NCBI RefSeq assembly: GCF_000205025.1
Contig: NZ_GL883756.1
Coordinates: 10,157 to 74,156, forward strand
Length of the DNA stretch: 64,000 nucleotides
From: Parasutterella excrementihominis YIT 11859
Lineage (GTDB): Bacteria > Pseudomonadota > Gammaproteobacteria > Burkholderiales > Burkholderiaceae_F
Reading direction: 5' to 3'
The notes below the pieces were generated by a model that was given only the letters and a program-made list of their open reading frames with translations, was not told the origin of the DNA and searched no databases. The translations under genes were made by a program, and so were the position numbers. Positions within the stretch are counted from its first letter, which is position 1; every line of letters begins with the position of its first letter. Below are positions 36,254 to 43,838 of the stretch, one piece after another.

Positions 36254-38153
36254 TGGTCTTCCCCTTTATTACGTGATCTTCTTTGGCTGATTTCAAATTT
36301 GTCCTTGACGGCGCCCTCGCGCGGGCGCGGTTCGATTCTTTCAATGCATGAGTCTTCGCGGGCTGCGCCTTAGCTTTGGCAGGCTTCTTATCGTTCTTAG
36401 TCACCATAAAGTCTTCGGGGCGATCCGGGTTGACCGCCATCAGACGCAGCGTCTTCGAGACCATCTCGGAGAAAAGCGGTGCGGCAGCCGTCGAACCGAA
36501 GTGTTTACCGATCATCGGTTCATCGATCATAATGCCCACCACAATCTGGGGATTGTGTGCCGGTGCGTAACCCGCAAAGCCTGCAACGTACTTTCTCACG
36601 TACTGGCCGCCTTCGACCTTGTAAGCCGTACCGGTTTTACCGGCAGCGGTGTAGCCTTCAACGCGAGCTCTGAAACCGGTTCCGCCCTTTTCTACTACTT
36701 TCGCGAGCATGTCACGCATCTGACCGGCGGTTTTGGCACTGTAGACCCGCTGCGGTTCACGGTAAGCACGATCTTTGTAAATAGAGAGCTCAATCATGTC
36801 CCCGTCACGTGCAAACACCGTGTAGGCACGGACTTGCTGAAGCAGAGAAACCGTGACGCCGTGACCGTAGGACATAGTCGCCTGCTCGATCGGACGCCAG
36901 TTCTTTGCAGGACGCAGACGGCCGGCCACCGCACCCGGGAAGCCGATCTGCGGCGAGTGGCCGAAACCGAGCTTGTCGTAGTAAGACCACATGACCTGCG
37001 GCGTCATCAGGAGCGCCACTTTAGACGTACCGATGTTGCTCGACTGCTGAATGATGCCGGAAACCGTCAGCTCTTTACTGTAGTGAGAGTCCCCGATCGA
37101 ATGACGGCCGAAAGACATGGAGCGTCCGATCTGGAAGAGCGTATTCGGCGTGACTTTCTTTTCTTCGAGACCAGCGGCAACCGAGAACGGCTTCATCGTC
37201 GAACCCGGTTCATATGTGTCCACAATGGCGCGGTTGCGAACGCCGGTGCGCGAAATCTTGCCGCGATTGTTCGGGTCAAAACTCGGGTAGTTCGCAAGCG
37301 CGAGAATATCACCGGTCTTCGGGTCGGCAATCACAATGGAGCCGCCTTTAGCTTTCAGATTCTCAACCTGACGACCCAGGGCTTCATAAGCAAGGTTCTG
37401 GAGGCGGGAGTCGATCGTCAGCGTAATGTTTTCGCCGTTCATCGGCTCTTTGAGCCAAGCGTCTTCCACGATGCGGCCTAACCGGTCCTTCATCACGCGG
37501 CGTGAGCCGGGTTTACCGGCCAAGCGTTTTTCCGCAGCCAGTTCAATGCCTTCAATACCGTTTCCGTCCAAACCGGTCAGACCGACGATCTGAGCAGCCG
37601 CTTCGCCGTCCGGGTAGCTGCGCAGGAATTCTCGGGTGGAGTGCAGGCCCGGAATTTTCATATCCAGCACCTTCTCGGCCGTTTCAATCGGAACCTGACG
37701 CTTCAAGTAGACGAAGGTACGTTTGGAGTTAAATTTTTTCCTAAGCTCGGAGACCGGGACATCCAGCGTCTTAGCAATTTCTTTGAGCTGAGAAGTCGTA
37801 ATCTTAACGTCCTGAGGAATAATCCAAAGGGCTTTGGCGGTCACGCTCGTTGCCAGCAGCGTTCCGTTGCGGTCATAAATCTGACCGCGCATCGCAGGCA
37901 CTTCGATCGTGCGCTGGAAACGCATCGCACCCTGCTTCTGCAGGAATTCCGTATTAAAACCAAGCTGAAGCCAGCCGATGCGGACGCCGAGCGCGGTAAA
38001 GCACAAAAGCAGCATGAAATAAACAAACTTGCTTCGGCCAGGCTTGATTTTCAGGCGCAGGAGGTCCTTAACGCTGTCATCGTCACCGCGTTTTTCTTCC
38101 GTCGGCATGAAGACGTTGTCCCATGCATCTCTGAGCCACTGCCTGATTCTCAT
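36246..38153 (-). CDS. ftsI: Peptidoglycan transpeptidase FtsI (PBP3)
   Basis: Septal transpeptidase with one N-terminal membrane segment (about 42-64), a pedestal domain and the penicillin-binding domain. Active-site motifs are Ser318-Thr-Met-Lys321, Ser371-Ser-Asn373 and Lys506-Thr-Gly-Thr509. The C-terminal tail of about 50 residues is highly basic (KKPAKAKAQPAKTH onward), an addition compared with E. coli FtsI (588 residues). It overlaps ftsL by 4 bases (ATGA) and murE by 8. Confidence 0.97.
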   Translation of the reverse strand: MRIRQWLRDAWDNVFMPTEEKRGDDDSVKDLLRLKIKPGRSKFVYFMLLLCFTALGVRIGWLQLGFNTEFLQKQGAMRFQRTIEVPAMRGQIYDRNGTLLATSVTAKALWIIPQDVKITTSQLKEIAKTLDVPVSELRKKFNSKRTFVYLKRQVPIETAEKVLDMKIPGLHSTREFLRSYPDGEAAAQIVGLTGLDGNGIEGIELAAEKRLAGKPGSRRVMKDRLGRIVEDAWLKEPMNGENITLTIDSRLQNLAYEALGRQVENLKAKGGSIVIADPKTGDILALANYPSFDPNNRGKISRTGVRNRAIVDTYEPGSTMKPFSVAAGLEEKKVTPNTLFQIGRSMSFGRHSIGDSHYSKELTVSGIIQQSSNIGTSKVALLMTPQVMWSYYDKLGFGHSPQIGFPGAVAGRLRPAKNWRPIEQATMSYGHGVTVSLLQQVRAYTVFARDGDMIELSIYKDRAYREPQRVYSAKTAGQMRDMLAKVVEKGGTGFRARVEGYTAAGKTGTAYKVEGGQYVRKYVAGFAGYAPAHNPQIVVGIMIDEPMIGKHFGSTAAAPLFSEMVSKTLRLMAVNPDRPEDFMVTKNDKKPAKAKAQPAKTHALKESNRARARAPSRTNLKSAKEDHVIKGKTNG

Positions 38154-38452
38154 TTTTGAGCTCCGGAAGAGACGGCGTTCTTATCCAAGATAATCACGCG
38201 ACCGTTCTCAGCAGGGGCCAAGCCGCCTTCTTTCGCGCGGGCTTCGACTTGACGGATTTGCTCCAGGTTGGAGATTTCAAGTTTGAGGCGAGCCCTTTCG
38301 TCCATCAAAGAATGATGGATCTGCTGCTCATGTTCAAGCTCGATGAACAGCTTTCGGGCGTTGTGGCGGTTCTCTACGACTTTAAGTCCGCATGCAAAAA
38401 GGACCAGCTCCAAGATCACAATCATCCCGACCAGGAAGCGGAACTCGTTCAT
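38150..38452 (-). CDS. ftsL: Cell division protein FtsL
   Basis: Small bitopic divisome protein that pairs with FtsB and activates FtsWI. The 100 residues have one membrane segment (about 4-24) followed by a coiled-coil region rich in Glu/Arg/Leu (residues about 32-70). Sequence is poorly conserved in this family, so the call rests on size, topology and its position between rsmH and ftsI with 4-base overlaps on both sides. Confidence 0.9.
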   Translation of the reverse strand: MNEFRFLVGMIVILELVLFACGLKVVENRHNARKLFIELEHEQQIHHSLMDERARLKLEISNLEQIRQVEARAKEGGLAPAENGRVIILDKNAVSSGAQK

Positions 38453-39417
38453 ACCTGCACTCCCTGTTCAGGCCACGGAGCATCCGTCCGGGATGCGCCG
38501 CGAAGCACGGAACTTCTGGCGCGAGGATTTTCCTCGCATTCTTTTTCCGAGGGCAGGATGCGTACGGCACGATTAAACAGCGGCTGCGGCAGCTGCGAAG
38601 GCAGAAGCGGCAGACGCGGGTCGATACAGGAGGCCGGGTTGGCCGCAGCTTCAAAGAATTTCTTAACGATGCGGTCTTCCAGCGAATGGAAGGAAATGAC
38701 CGCTAAGACACCGCCCGGAAGCAGCAGAGAGCCGGCAGACTCGAGTGCGCGTTTAAGCTGCTCGAGCTCTTGATTCACATGAATACGGATCGCCTGGAAA
38801 ATACGTGTTGCCGGATGCTGGGCGCTGTCTTTCTTGTTGCGCGGGAGCGTAGCGGCAATTAAGTCCGCAAGCTGCTTAGTGCGCAGAATCGGTTCTTTGG
38901 TACGCACCTTCTCAATGGCCTTAGCGGCCTTCATGGCGAAACGTTCTTCTCCGAGGTCCTTAAATACCTTGGCCATCTCGGCCGCATCGGCGCGGGCAAT
39001 CCATTCGGCTGCCGTTTCTCCCGCGCTCGTGTCCATGCGCATGTCCAGAGGACCGTCAAAGCGGAAAGAAAATCCGCGTTCCGGATCATCAATCTGCGGA
39101 CTGGAGACGCCGATATCAAGGAAGATGCCGGTGACTTTGTCGATGCCGATCTTTGCCAATTCCTCTTTCATAGAGGCAAAAGGGGCATGAATAATCTGAA
39201 ATCTCGGATCTTGGATCTGAGCGGCGGCTTTAACGGCTTCTTCGTCGCGGTCGAACGCGATCAGGCGCCCCTGCGGGGAGAGCTTTTCCAATATCAGGCG
39301 CGAGTGCCCTCCACGGCCGAAAGTACCGTCGACATAGACGCCATTCGGATCGGTTACCAGGAGTCGGGGTGACTCTTCAGCAAGTACCGGGCGATGAACC
39401 AAGACCTCTGCCTGCAC
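38449..39417 (-). CDS. rsmH: 16S rRNA (cytosine1402-N4)-methyltransferase
   Basis: SAM-dependent enzyme that methylates C1402 in the decoding centre of 16S rRNA (older name MraW). The N-terminus HRPVLAEESPRLL, the SAM loop VDGTFGRGGHSRLIL and FLDIGVSSPQIDDPERGFSF are family hallmarks. Starts with GTG at 39417 after AAGG. The 322-residue length fits. It lies 17 bases after the mraZ stop. Confidence 0.97.
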   Translation of the reverse strand: MQAEVLVHRPVLAEESPRLLVTDPNGVYVDGTFGRGGHSRLILEKLSPQGRLIAFDRDEEAVKAAAQIQDPRFQIIHAPFASMKEELAKIGIDKVTGIFLDIGVSSPQIDDPERGFSFRFDGPLDMRMDTSAGETAAEWIARADAAEMAKVFKDLGEERFAMKAAKAIEKVRTKEPILRTKQLADLIAATLPRNKKDSAQHPATRIFQAIRIHVNQELEQLKRALESAGSLLLPGGVLAVISFHSLEDRIVKKFFEAAANPASCIDPRLPLLPSQLPQPLFNRAVRILPSEKECEENPRARSSVLRGASRTDAPWPEQGVQV

Positions 39418-39434
39418 AGAAAACTACCTTATTT

Positions 39435-39863
39435 TTAAAAATTGAATTGGGCGGCGATATCCGATAGGTTTTCTGTCATTGCTTTAGCTTCGCTTTCCGC
39501 AAGCTTCTCAGCGTCCCACAGCTCAAAGTGCGAGCCCAATCCCACAAGAACGATCTCTTTGGAAAGACCGCATGCTTTTCTTAACTCTGCAGGCACCAGC
39601 AGTCTGCCACTGGCATCCATATCCACGTCCACAGCAGAGCCCATCACGATTCTTTGAAAGACTCTGGCCGAGTAAGGGAGTGCCATTAATTCGGTTCTCT
39701 TGGTTTCCCAGACATTGCGCGGGTACAGCAAAGCACACCCGTCAGGGTGCCGGGTAAAGGTCATTTGGCCGGAGCACAGCTGCGCCAGAGCCTCTCGATA
39801 ACGAGAAGGCACCGACAGACGCCCTTTGGCGTCAAGATTGATGTGCGGAGAGCCTTGGAACAC
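39435..39863 (-). CDS. mraZ: Transcriptional regulator MraZ
   Basis: AbrB-like DNA-binding protein that controls its own dcw operon by binding repeats upstream. Two SpoVT/AbrB-type halves are seen: FQGSPHINLDAKGRLSVPSRYREAL and VDMDASGRLLVPAELRKACGL. The start is GTG at 39863, which fits the family N-terminus MFQG, but no near ribosome binding site is seen. Length 142 residues. It opens the dcw cluster; MraZ-type GTGGG-like repeats were not clearly found in the 155 bases upstream. Confidence 0.95.
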   Translation of the reverse strand: MFQGSPHINLDAKGRLSVPSRYREALAQLCSGQMTFTRHPDGCALLYPRNVWETKRTELMALPYSARVFQRIVMGSAVDVDMDASGRLLVPAELRKACGLSKEIVLVGLGSHFELWDAEKLAESEAKAMTENLSDIAAQFNF

Positions 39864-40018
39864 GACTAAAACGAGACAAAAATCTACCTTTTCTAAGTCT
39901 CAATTTTAGCCACTTTTTTCCACTTTCCTCCACCAACTCTCACATTGAGCGGAAGTTATTCTTGTTCTTTAGCTTTCGCTCTATTTAATTAGTTGAATAT
40001 AAAAGAAAAGATAGAAGA

Positions 40019-40322
40019 GCGAAGTCCGTCTGTAAGCCGGATTCTGTGTGCCGCCAAAGGCAGCATGACAATCATTCATCTAGACTCGGGATCACTCCCG
40101 AGTTCGAGCCATCTACCCGCAGCCTCGCCGAGCAGGTTCATTAGCTGCCTATTTGATGTTGCTCCCCGTAGAGATTGCCCGTTTCAACCGAACTGAATCG
40201 GCTCGTCTCTGTTGCTCTAGTCCTCGCCTTTCGGCGGAGAGGTGTTACCTCCTACGGTGCTCTGTGGAGTCCGGACTTTCCTCCGAGGTCTTTCTCCCCT
40301 GCGATTGTCCGACGAACTTCGC
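40019..40322 (-). ncRNA. rnpB: RNase P RNA
   Basis: The catalytic RNA of RNase P, read on the minus strand. The hallmark GGAAAGTCCGGACTCCAC is at 40264-40281, and the late core CTAGATGAATGATTGTCATG lies at 40064-40083. The 3' domain CAGAATCCGGCTTACAGACG is near 40027-40046. GCGAAGT at 40316-40322 can pair with ACTTCGC at 40019-40025, giving the terminal P1 helix; the ends are placed there and may extend some bases. A U-rich stretch follows the 3' end. Reading frames across it are not real genes. Confidence 0.97.
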
Positions 40323-40500
40323 GGTGCAACTTTAATTAGATTCCTTCGATTCCGCAAGTTTCACGAACTTCCTAAAAAGCCTCGTTACACAAAACAGGCA
40401 TCAAAATTGCGTTAATTGAGCTCGTTCTAATGACCAAATCAAATAAAAGCGAGCTGTTTTTCTGTAAAATTTTTCAGCTTTGCACTCCATTGAAAAAGTC

Positions 40501-41673
40501 GTGAAAAATAAGATCATTAGAACTATTTTCGGGGCTGGAATTATTGCGATCGCCTCATCTGCTTCTGCTGAAGACTCCGGTCGTTCGGTTTGGGAAGCAA
40601 TTGTCGATACCCTCCCCGCCGGTGTTGTTTCCGAAGAAAACTCTTCAGGAAGCTACCTTTCCGACACTTGGGTCGGAATGAAAACTATTATTTCCGAAGG
40701 TTCCTCCGGATTGCTCCTTCCCGCCTACACGATTCATCCGGGATATGCATACAAGACAGAGAAACGCCACAACGAAAACGGTTATACGTGGGGCGGCGGT
40801 ATTTCGCGCAACTTTATCGACAGCCGCGGAAACCGCAGAATCATGTACGCTATGGCCTTCTCCGATTCCCACAACAACTTTGAACCGTTCATGGGCTACG
40901 GCTGGTTGTCCCGCTGGAGACTCGGCAGCACACCTTTCTATGCGGAAGCCGGCTACACCATCGGTCTGACCGCCCGCGGCGACTACAAATGGATTCCTTT
41001 CCCGGCGCCGCTGCCTTTGGTCGGTGTCGGCACGGACAACTTCAGCATCTACGGAACCTATGTTCCGTTCTCCGACATCTTTTTCTTCTTCGCCAACATG
41101 ACGTTTGACGATCGCAAGACTCGTCATATGCCGGACACGCCGAAGTCGCTCTTCTCTAATAAGGTACTGATCTACGCCGGCGGCGGCTGGCAGAAGACAA
41201 CGCTGAAGGGCACGCCCAAACCGTCTTCTATTTCTTCCGACGGGGCTTACTCAGCCGGTCTGCGTTACTTTGTCACTCCGGAATGGGCCTTAGATTTCTC
41301 CGTTAACCGGTCCGGTACACACGGCATTCATGCTAACGGCAGCAAAGTCGGAAGCTACAAGCTCACGAGCTACAGTCTTGCTGTTCAGTATCACTTCAGA
41401 GCGGCCGAGCGCGTCAAACTTTATGCCGGTGTCGGTGCAGGCTACTTCAGAAGCGACCAGCAGGACTTCAAGGAAGGCTGGGGTGCGAAGAAAGACATCT
41501 TCACTCCGGTTATTCAGGCCGGCGGCACTGTTGCGATCACGCGCAACCTTCACGTAACCGGCGGTATGGACTTAGGCTTCCCGCGTTACAAAGCGCACAG
41601 TCCGACGGACGACAGCTTCTCGATGCGCCCGTCTCCTGTGACTTTCAAACTAGCGCTCGGTCTGGCCTTCTAA
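40501..41673 (+). CDS. PagP-type lipid A palmitoyltransferase fused to a second beta-barrel-like domain
   Basis: Outer-membrane enzyme that would move a palmitate from a phospholipid to lipid A. GTG 40501 gives a clean signal peptide (KNKIIRTIFGAGIIAIASSASA); a TTG at 40480 is the alternative. Residues about 25-205 match PagP: LLLPAYTIHPGYAY, YTWGGGISRNF, YAMAFSDSHNNFEPFMGYGW and GLTARGDYKWIPFPAPLPL. The catalytic trio His79, Asp122 and Ser123 is kept (E. coli His33, Asp76, Ser77). Normal PagP ends near that point. Here about 185 more residues follow, with alternating strands, YSAGLRYFVTPEWALDF and a final aromatic LALGLAF, typical of an eight-stranded OmpW/OmpX-type barrel. A terminator follows and rnpB is divergent. 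The second half's function is unknown. Confidence 0.88.
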   Translation: MKNKIIRTIFGAGIIAIASSASAEDSGRSVWEAIVDTLPAGVVSEENSSGSYLSDTWVGMKTIISEGSSGLLLPAYTIHPGYAYKTEKRHNENGYTWGGGISRNFIDSRGNRRIMYAMAFSDSHNNFEPFMGYGWLSRWRLGSTPFYAEAGYTIGLTARGDYKWIPFPAPLPLVGVGTDNFSIYGTYVPFSDIFFFFANMTFDDRKTRHMPDTPKSLFSNKVLIYAGGGWQKTTLKGTPKPSSISSDGAYSAGLRYFVTPEWALDFSVNRSGTHGIHANGSKVGSYKLTSYSLAVQYHFRAAERVKLYAGVGAGYFRSDQQDFKEGWGAKKDIFTPVIQAGGTVAITRNLHVTGGMDLGFPRYKAHSPTDDSFSMRPSPVTFKLALGLAF

Positions 41674-41691
41674 TAATCAAGCCGTTATACA

Positions 41692-41729
41692 AACTGCCGC
41701 AATCCTTTGGAGCGCGGCAGTTTTAATTT
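41692..41729 (+). terminator. Terminator after the PagP fusion gene
   Basis: AACTGCCGC (41692-41700) pairs with GCGGCAGTT (41714-41722), followed by TTAATTTA. It lies about 20 bases after the stop codon. Confidence 0.85.
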
Positions 41730-41886
41730 AGAGGTGCGATAGCCGCCATCTTCATAAGGGACCAACGTTCGCCCACCGGGTTGTATAGACGCACAATAGG
41801 CACTTAGTTACCCGATTTGTACTCGGTTTCCCGTATAGGTGAGTAAAAAGCCTGTATAAGGTTAGGTTCACTTATAAGGAGAACCT

Positions 41887-42048
41887 ATGAACTTCGGAAA
41901 AATTGCTTGGATTTCTGTCCTAACAGCTTGGGTTTTAGCAACGCTTTACGGTGCGCTGCTCGTCACATCTGCCGGCAATGCGGAATCTCAGGATTTCGGC
42001 CAGCTCTTGACATCCTTCGTCAAGAAAATTTCCACTGCGGAAAACTAA
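41887..42048 (+). CDS. Small membrane or secreted protein, 53 residues
   Basis: ATG 41887 with a strong ribosome binding site (AAGGAG, 41877-41882, spacing 4-5) opens a 54-codon frame including the stop. Residues about 6-27 (IAWISVLTAWVLATLYGALLV) form one hydrophobic segment, followed by SAGNAES, which could be a signal cleavage site. The remaining 25 residues (DFGQLLTSFVKKIST) would be an amphipathic helix. No family is recognised. It is flanked by the PagP fusion and a terminator at 42211, so it seems to be its own transcription unit. The good ribosome binding site and protein-like composition support it. Confidence 0.6.
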   Translation: MNFGKIAWISVLTAWVLATLYGALLVTSAGNAESQDFGQLLTSFVKKISTAEN

Positions 42049-42506
42049 TCATCGTCTAGGAAACCAAGAAATCGCTGCATCTTGAAGTTTCGCTGAGGAT
42101 GCAGGCGTTGCAACAAAAGTCTGCGGTTTCAAGTACTCCTTACTTTCGGCGAAAAAAATCTGTGTTCTGCTGCATCAGCCTTTTAAAAAGGACTGAGGCC
42201 AGCCTTTGCTGCGGAGATCCCCTCGTAGACCCTCCGCTTTTCTTTTGTATTTCCCAGCACGACTTCTCGAAATTCGCTGATATATCCTCCGAAGTGTTCT
42301 CGAATTTACATTTCTTGATATTCGAAAACTTATCTTTCGGCCTCAAGCTCTGCGAGTAACCTTCTGTATAGATTTTCCGCTTCCCTGCCCATTCGACTGA
42401 AGTACAGTTCTGCGTGTCGCAGCTGAATTAATCTATCCTTTAGGTTTTTCCTTTAGCATGAGCGGATTAACCTATCCCGCTTGAAATTACTATTTAATTC
42501 ATTTCT
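42049..42506. other. Non-coding stretch before hemL
   Basis: No convincing gene. An 86-codon frame at 42099-42359 starts with a poor site, has Cys/Phe-rich low-complexity composition and is crossed by a terminator, so it is rejected. The left part holds the terminator at 42211-42246. The right part has TTCTCGAA-type repeats near 42265-42300 and an imperfect AGCGG/CCGCT inverted repeat near 42462-42483 before the hemL ribosome binding site. A small RNA between 42060 and 42246 is possible but not recognised. Confidence 0.5.
42211..42246 (+). terminator. Rho-independent terminator
   Basis: GCGGAG (42211-42216) pairs with CTCCGC (42232-42237), then TTTTCTTTT. It closes the small-protein transcript or a small RNA. 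Confidence 0.7.
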
Positions 42507-42519
42507 AGGAGTTCTTTTC

Positions 42520-43812
42520 ATGGATCAGAATGAAGTACTTTTTGACAGAGCCCAGAAGTCCATTCCCGGCGGCGTTAACTCCCCGGTTCGTGCCTTCCGT
42601 TCTGTCGGCGGCGCTCCCCGCTTTATAAAAAAAGCATTAGGGCCGCATATGTACGACGTCGAAGGCAAGCAGTACATCGACTACATCGGGTCTTGGGGTC
42701 CTATGATTCTCGGTCACAACAATCCCCACGTCATTGAGGCTGTTAAAGAAGCTGTCGACAACGGCTTGAGTTTCGGTGCTCCGACCGTCGGTGAAATTGA
42801 CATTGCCGAAGAAATTAAGCGTCTCATTCCTTCCGTTGAAGAAGTCCGTCTCGTCTCCTCCGGCACCGAAGCCGGCATGAGCGCTATCCGTTTGGCCCGC
42901 GGCTATACCGGCCGCAATAAGATTGTGAAGTTCGAAGGCTGCTATCACGGCCACAGCGACTCCCTGTTGGTTAAAGGCGGCTCCGGCTTGCTGACGTTCG
43001 GTACCCCGAGCTCTGCCGGTGTTCCCACTGCTGTCACCAACGACACAATCGTTTTGGAATACAACAATCCCAAACAGCTCAAAGAACTCTTTGACAAAGA
43101 AGGCGACGAAATCGCCTGCGTGATCGTTGAAGCAGTTGCCGGGAATATGAACATGGTTCCCGCCACTCAGGAATTCCTCGAAACTATGAGAGAAGAAACC
43201 GCTAAACACGGTACCGTCCTCATCGTCGACGAAGTCATGACCGGATTCCGTGTTGCTCTCGGCGGCGCCCAGTCTCTGTATCACATCGATCCGGACATTA
43301 CGATGTTCGGTAAAGTGATCGGCGGCGGCATGCCGGTTGCAGCTTTCGGCGGCAAACGCGACATCATGAACAGCGTTGCTCCTTTGGGCCCCGTCTATCA
43401 GGCAGGTACCCTCTCCGGCAACCCGGTCGCCGTTACCTGCGGCCTGGCTACGCTTCATGAAATTCAGCAGCCTGGTTTCTACAAGCGCCTTTCCGAACAG
43501 ACCGCTAAACTCGTCAAGGGCTTAGGCGCAATGGCTAAGAAACACGGTGTCGCCTTCTCAGCTCAAAGCATCGGCGGCATGTTCGGTATCTACTTCCGCG
43601 GCAAGTGCCCGACTTCTTTCAAGGAAGTCATGGAATGCGACGCCGATCGCTTCAAGACTTTCTTCCATGCCATGCTGGATAACGGTGTTTATTTGGCACC
43701 GAGCATCTACGAAGCCGGTTTCGTCTCTATTACTCACGACGATTCCGTCATCGCTCGTACGCTCGAAGCTGCTGACGAGGCCTTTGCCAAAGTCAAACGC
43801 GTACATGGTTAA
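42520..43812 (+). CDS. hemL: Glutamate-1-semialdehyde 2,1-aminomutase
   Basis: PLP enzyme that converts glutamate-1-semialdehyde to 5-aminolevulinate, the C5 route to haem. ATG 42520 follows AGGAG with 8-base spacing; 430 residues, close to E. coli HemL. The PLP lysine is Lys265 in [34 protein letters not shown] and [10 protein letters not shown] are family motifs. The use of HemL shows that this organism makes haem precursors from glutamate rather than by ALA synthase. DsbD/ScsB-type gene follows 26 bases later. Confidence 0.97.
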   Translation: MDQNEVLFDRAQKSIPGGVNSPVRAFRSVGGAPRFIKKALGPHMYDVEGKQYIDYIGSWGPMILGHNNPHVIEAVKEAVDNGLSFGAPTVGEIDIAEEIKRLIPSVEEVRLVSSGTEAGMSAIRLARGYTGRNKIVKFEGCYHGHSDSLLVKGGSGLLTFGTPSSAGVPTAVTNDTIVLEYNNPKQLKELFDKEGDEIACVIVEAVAGNMNMVPATQEFLETMREETAKHGTVLIVDEVMTGFRVALGGAQSLYHIDPDITMFGKVIGGGMPVAAFGGKRDIMNSVAPLGPVYQAGTLSGNPVAVTCGLATLHEIQQPGFYKRLSEQTAKLVKGLGAMAKKHGVAFSAQSIGGMFGIYFRGKCPTSFKEVMECDADRFKTFFHAMLDNGVYLAPSIYEAGFVSITHDDSVIARTLEAADEAFAKVKRVHG

Positions 43813-43838
43813 TTTGTTTGTTTAGACACTTTGTTGTT

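Noticed and set aside
36348-37481. 377-codon open frame antisense to ftsI
   Set aside because: Mirror frame of a conserved gene; composition dominated by Arg/His/Val as expected for antisense.
40153-40335. 60-codon frame in the RNase P RNA region
   Set aside because: Lies inside rnpB on the other strand.
42049-42250. 6S RNA or similar small RNA
   Set aside because: No long central-bubble hairpin could be traced; only one terminator stem is clear.
42099-42359. 86-codon frame before hemL
   Set aside because: No ribosome binding site, odd Cys/Phe-rich composition, crossed by a rho-independent terminator.
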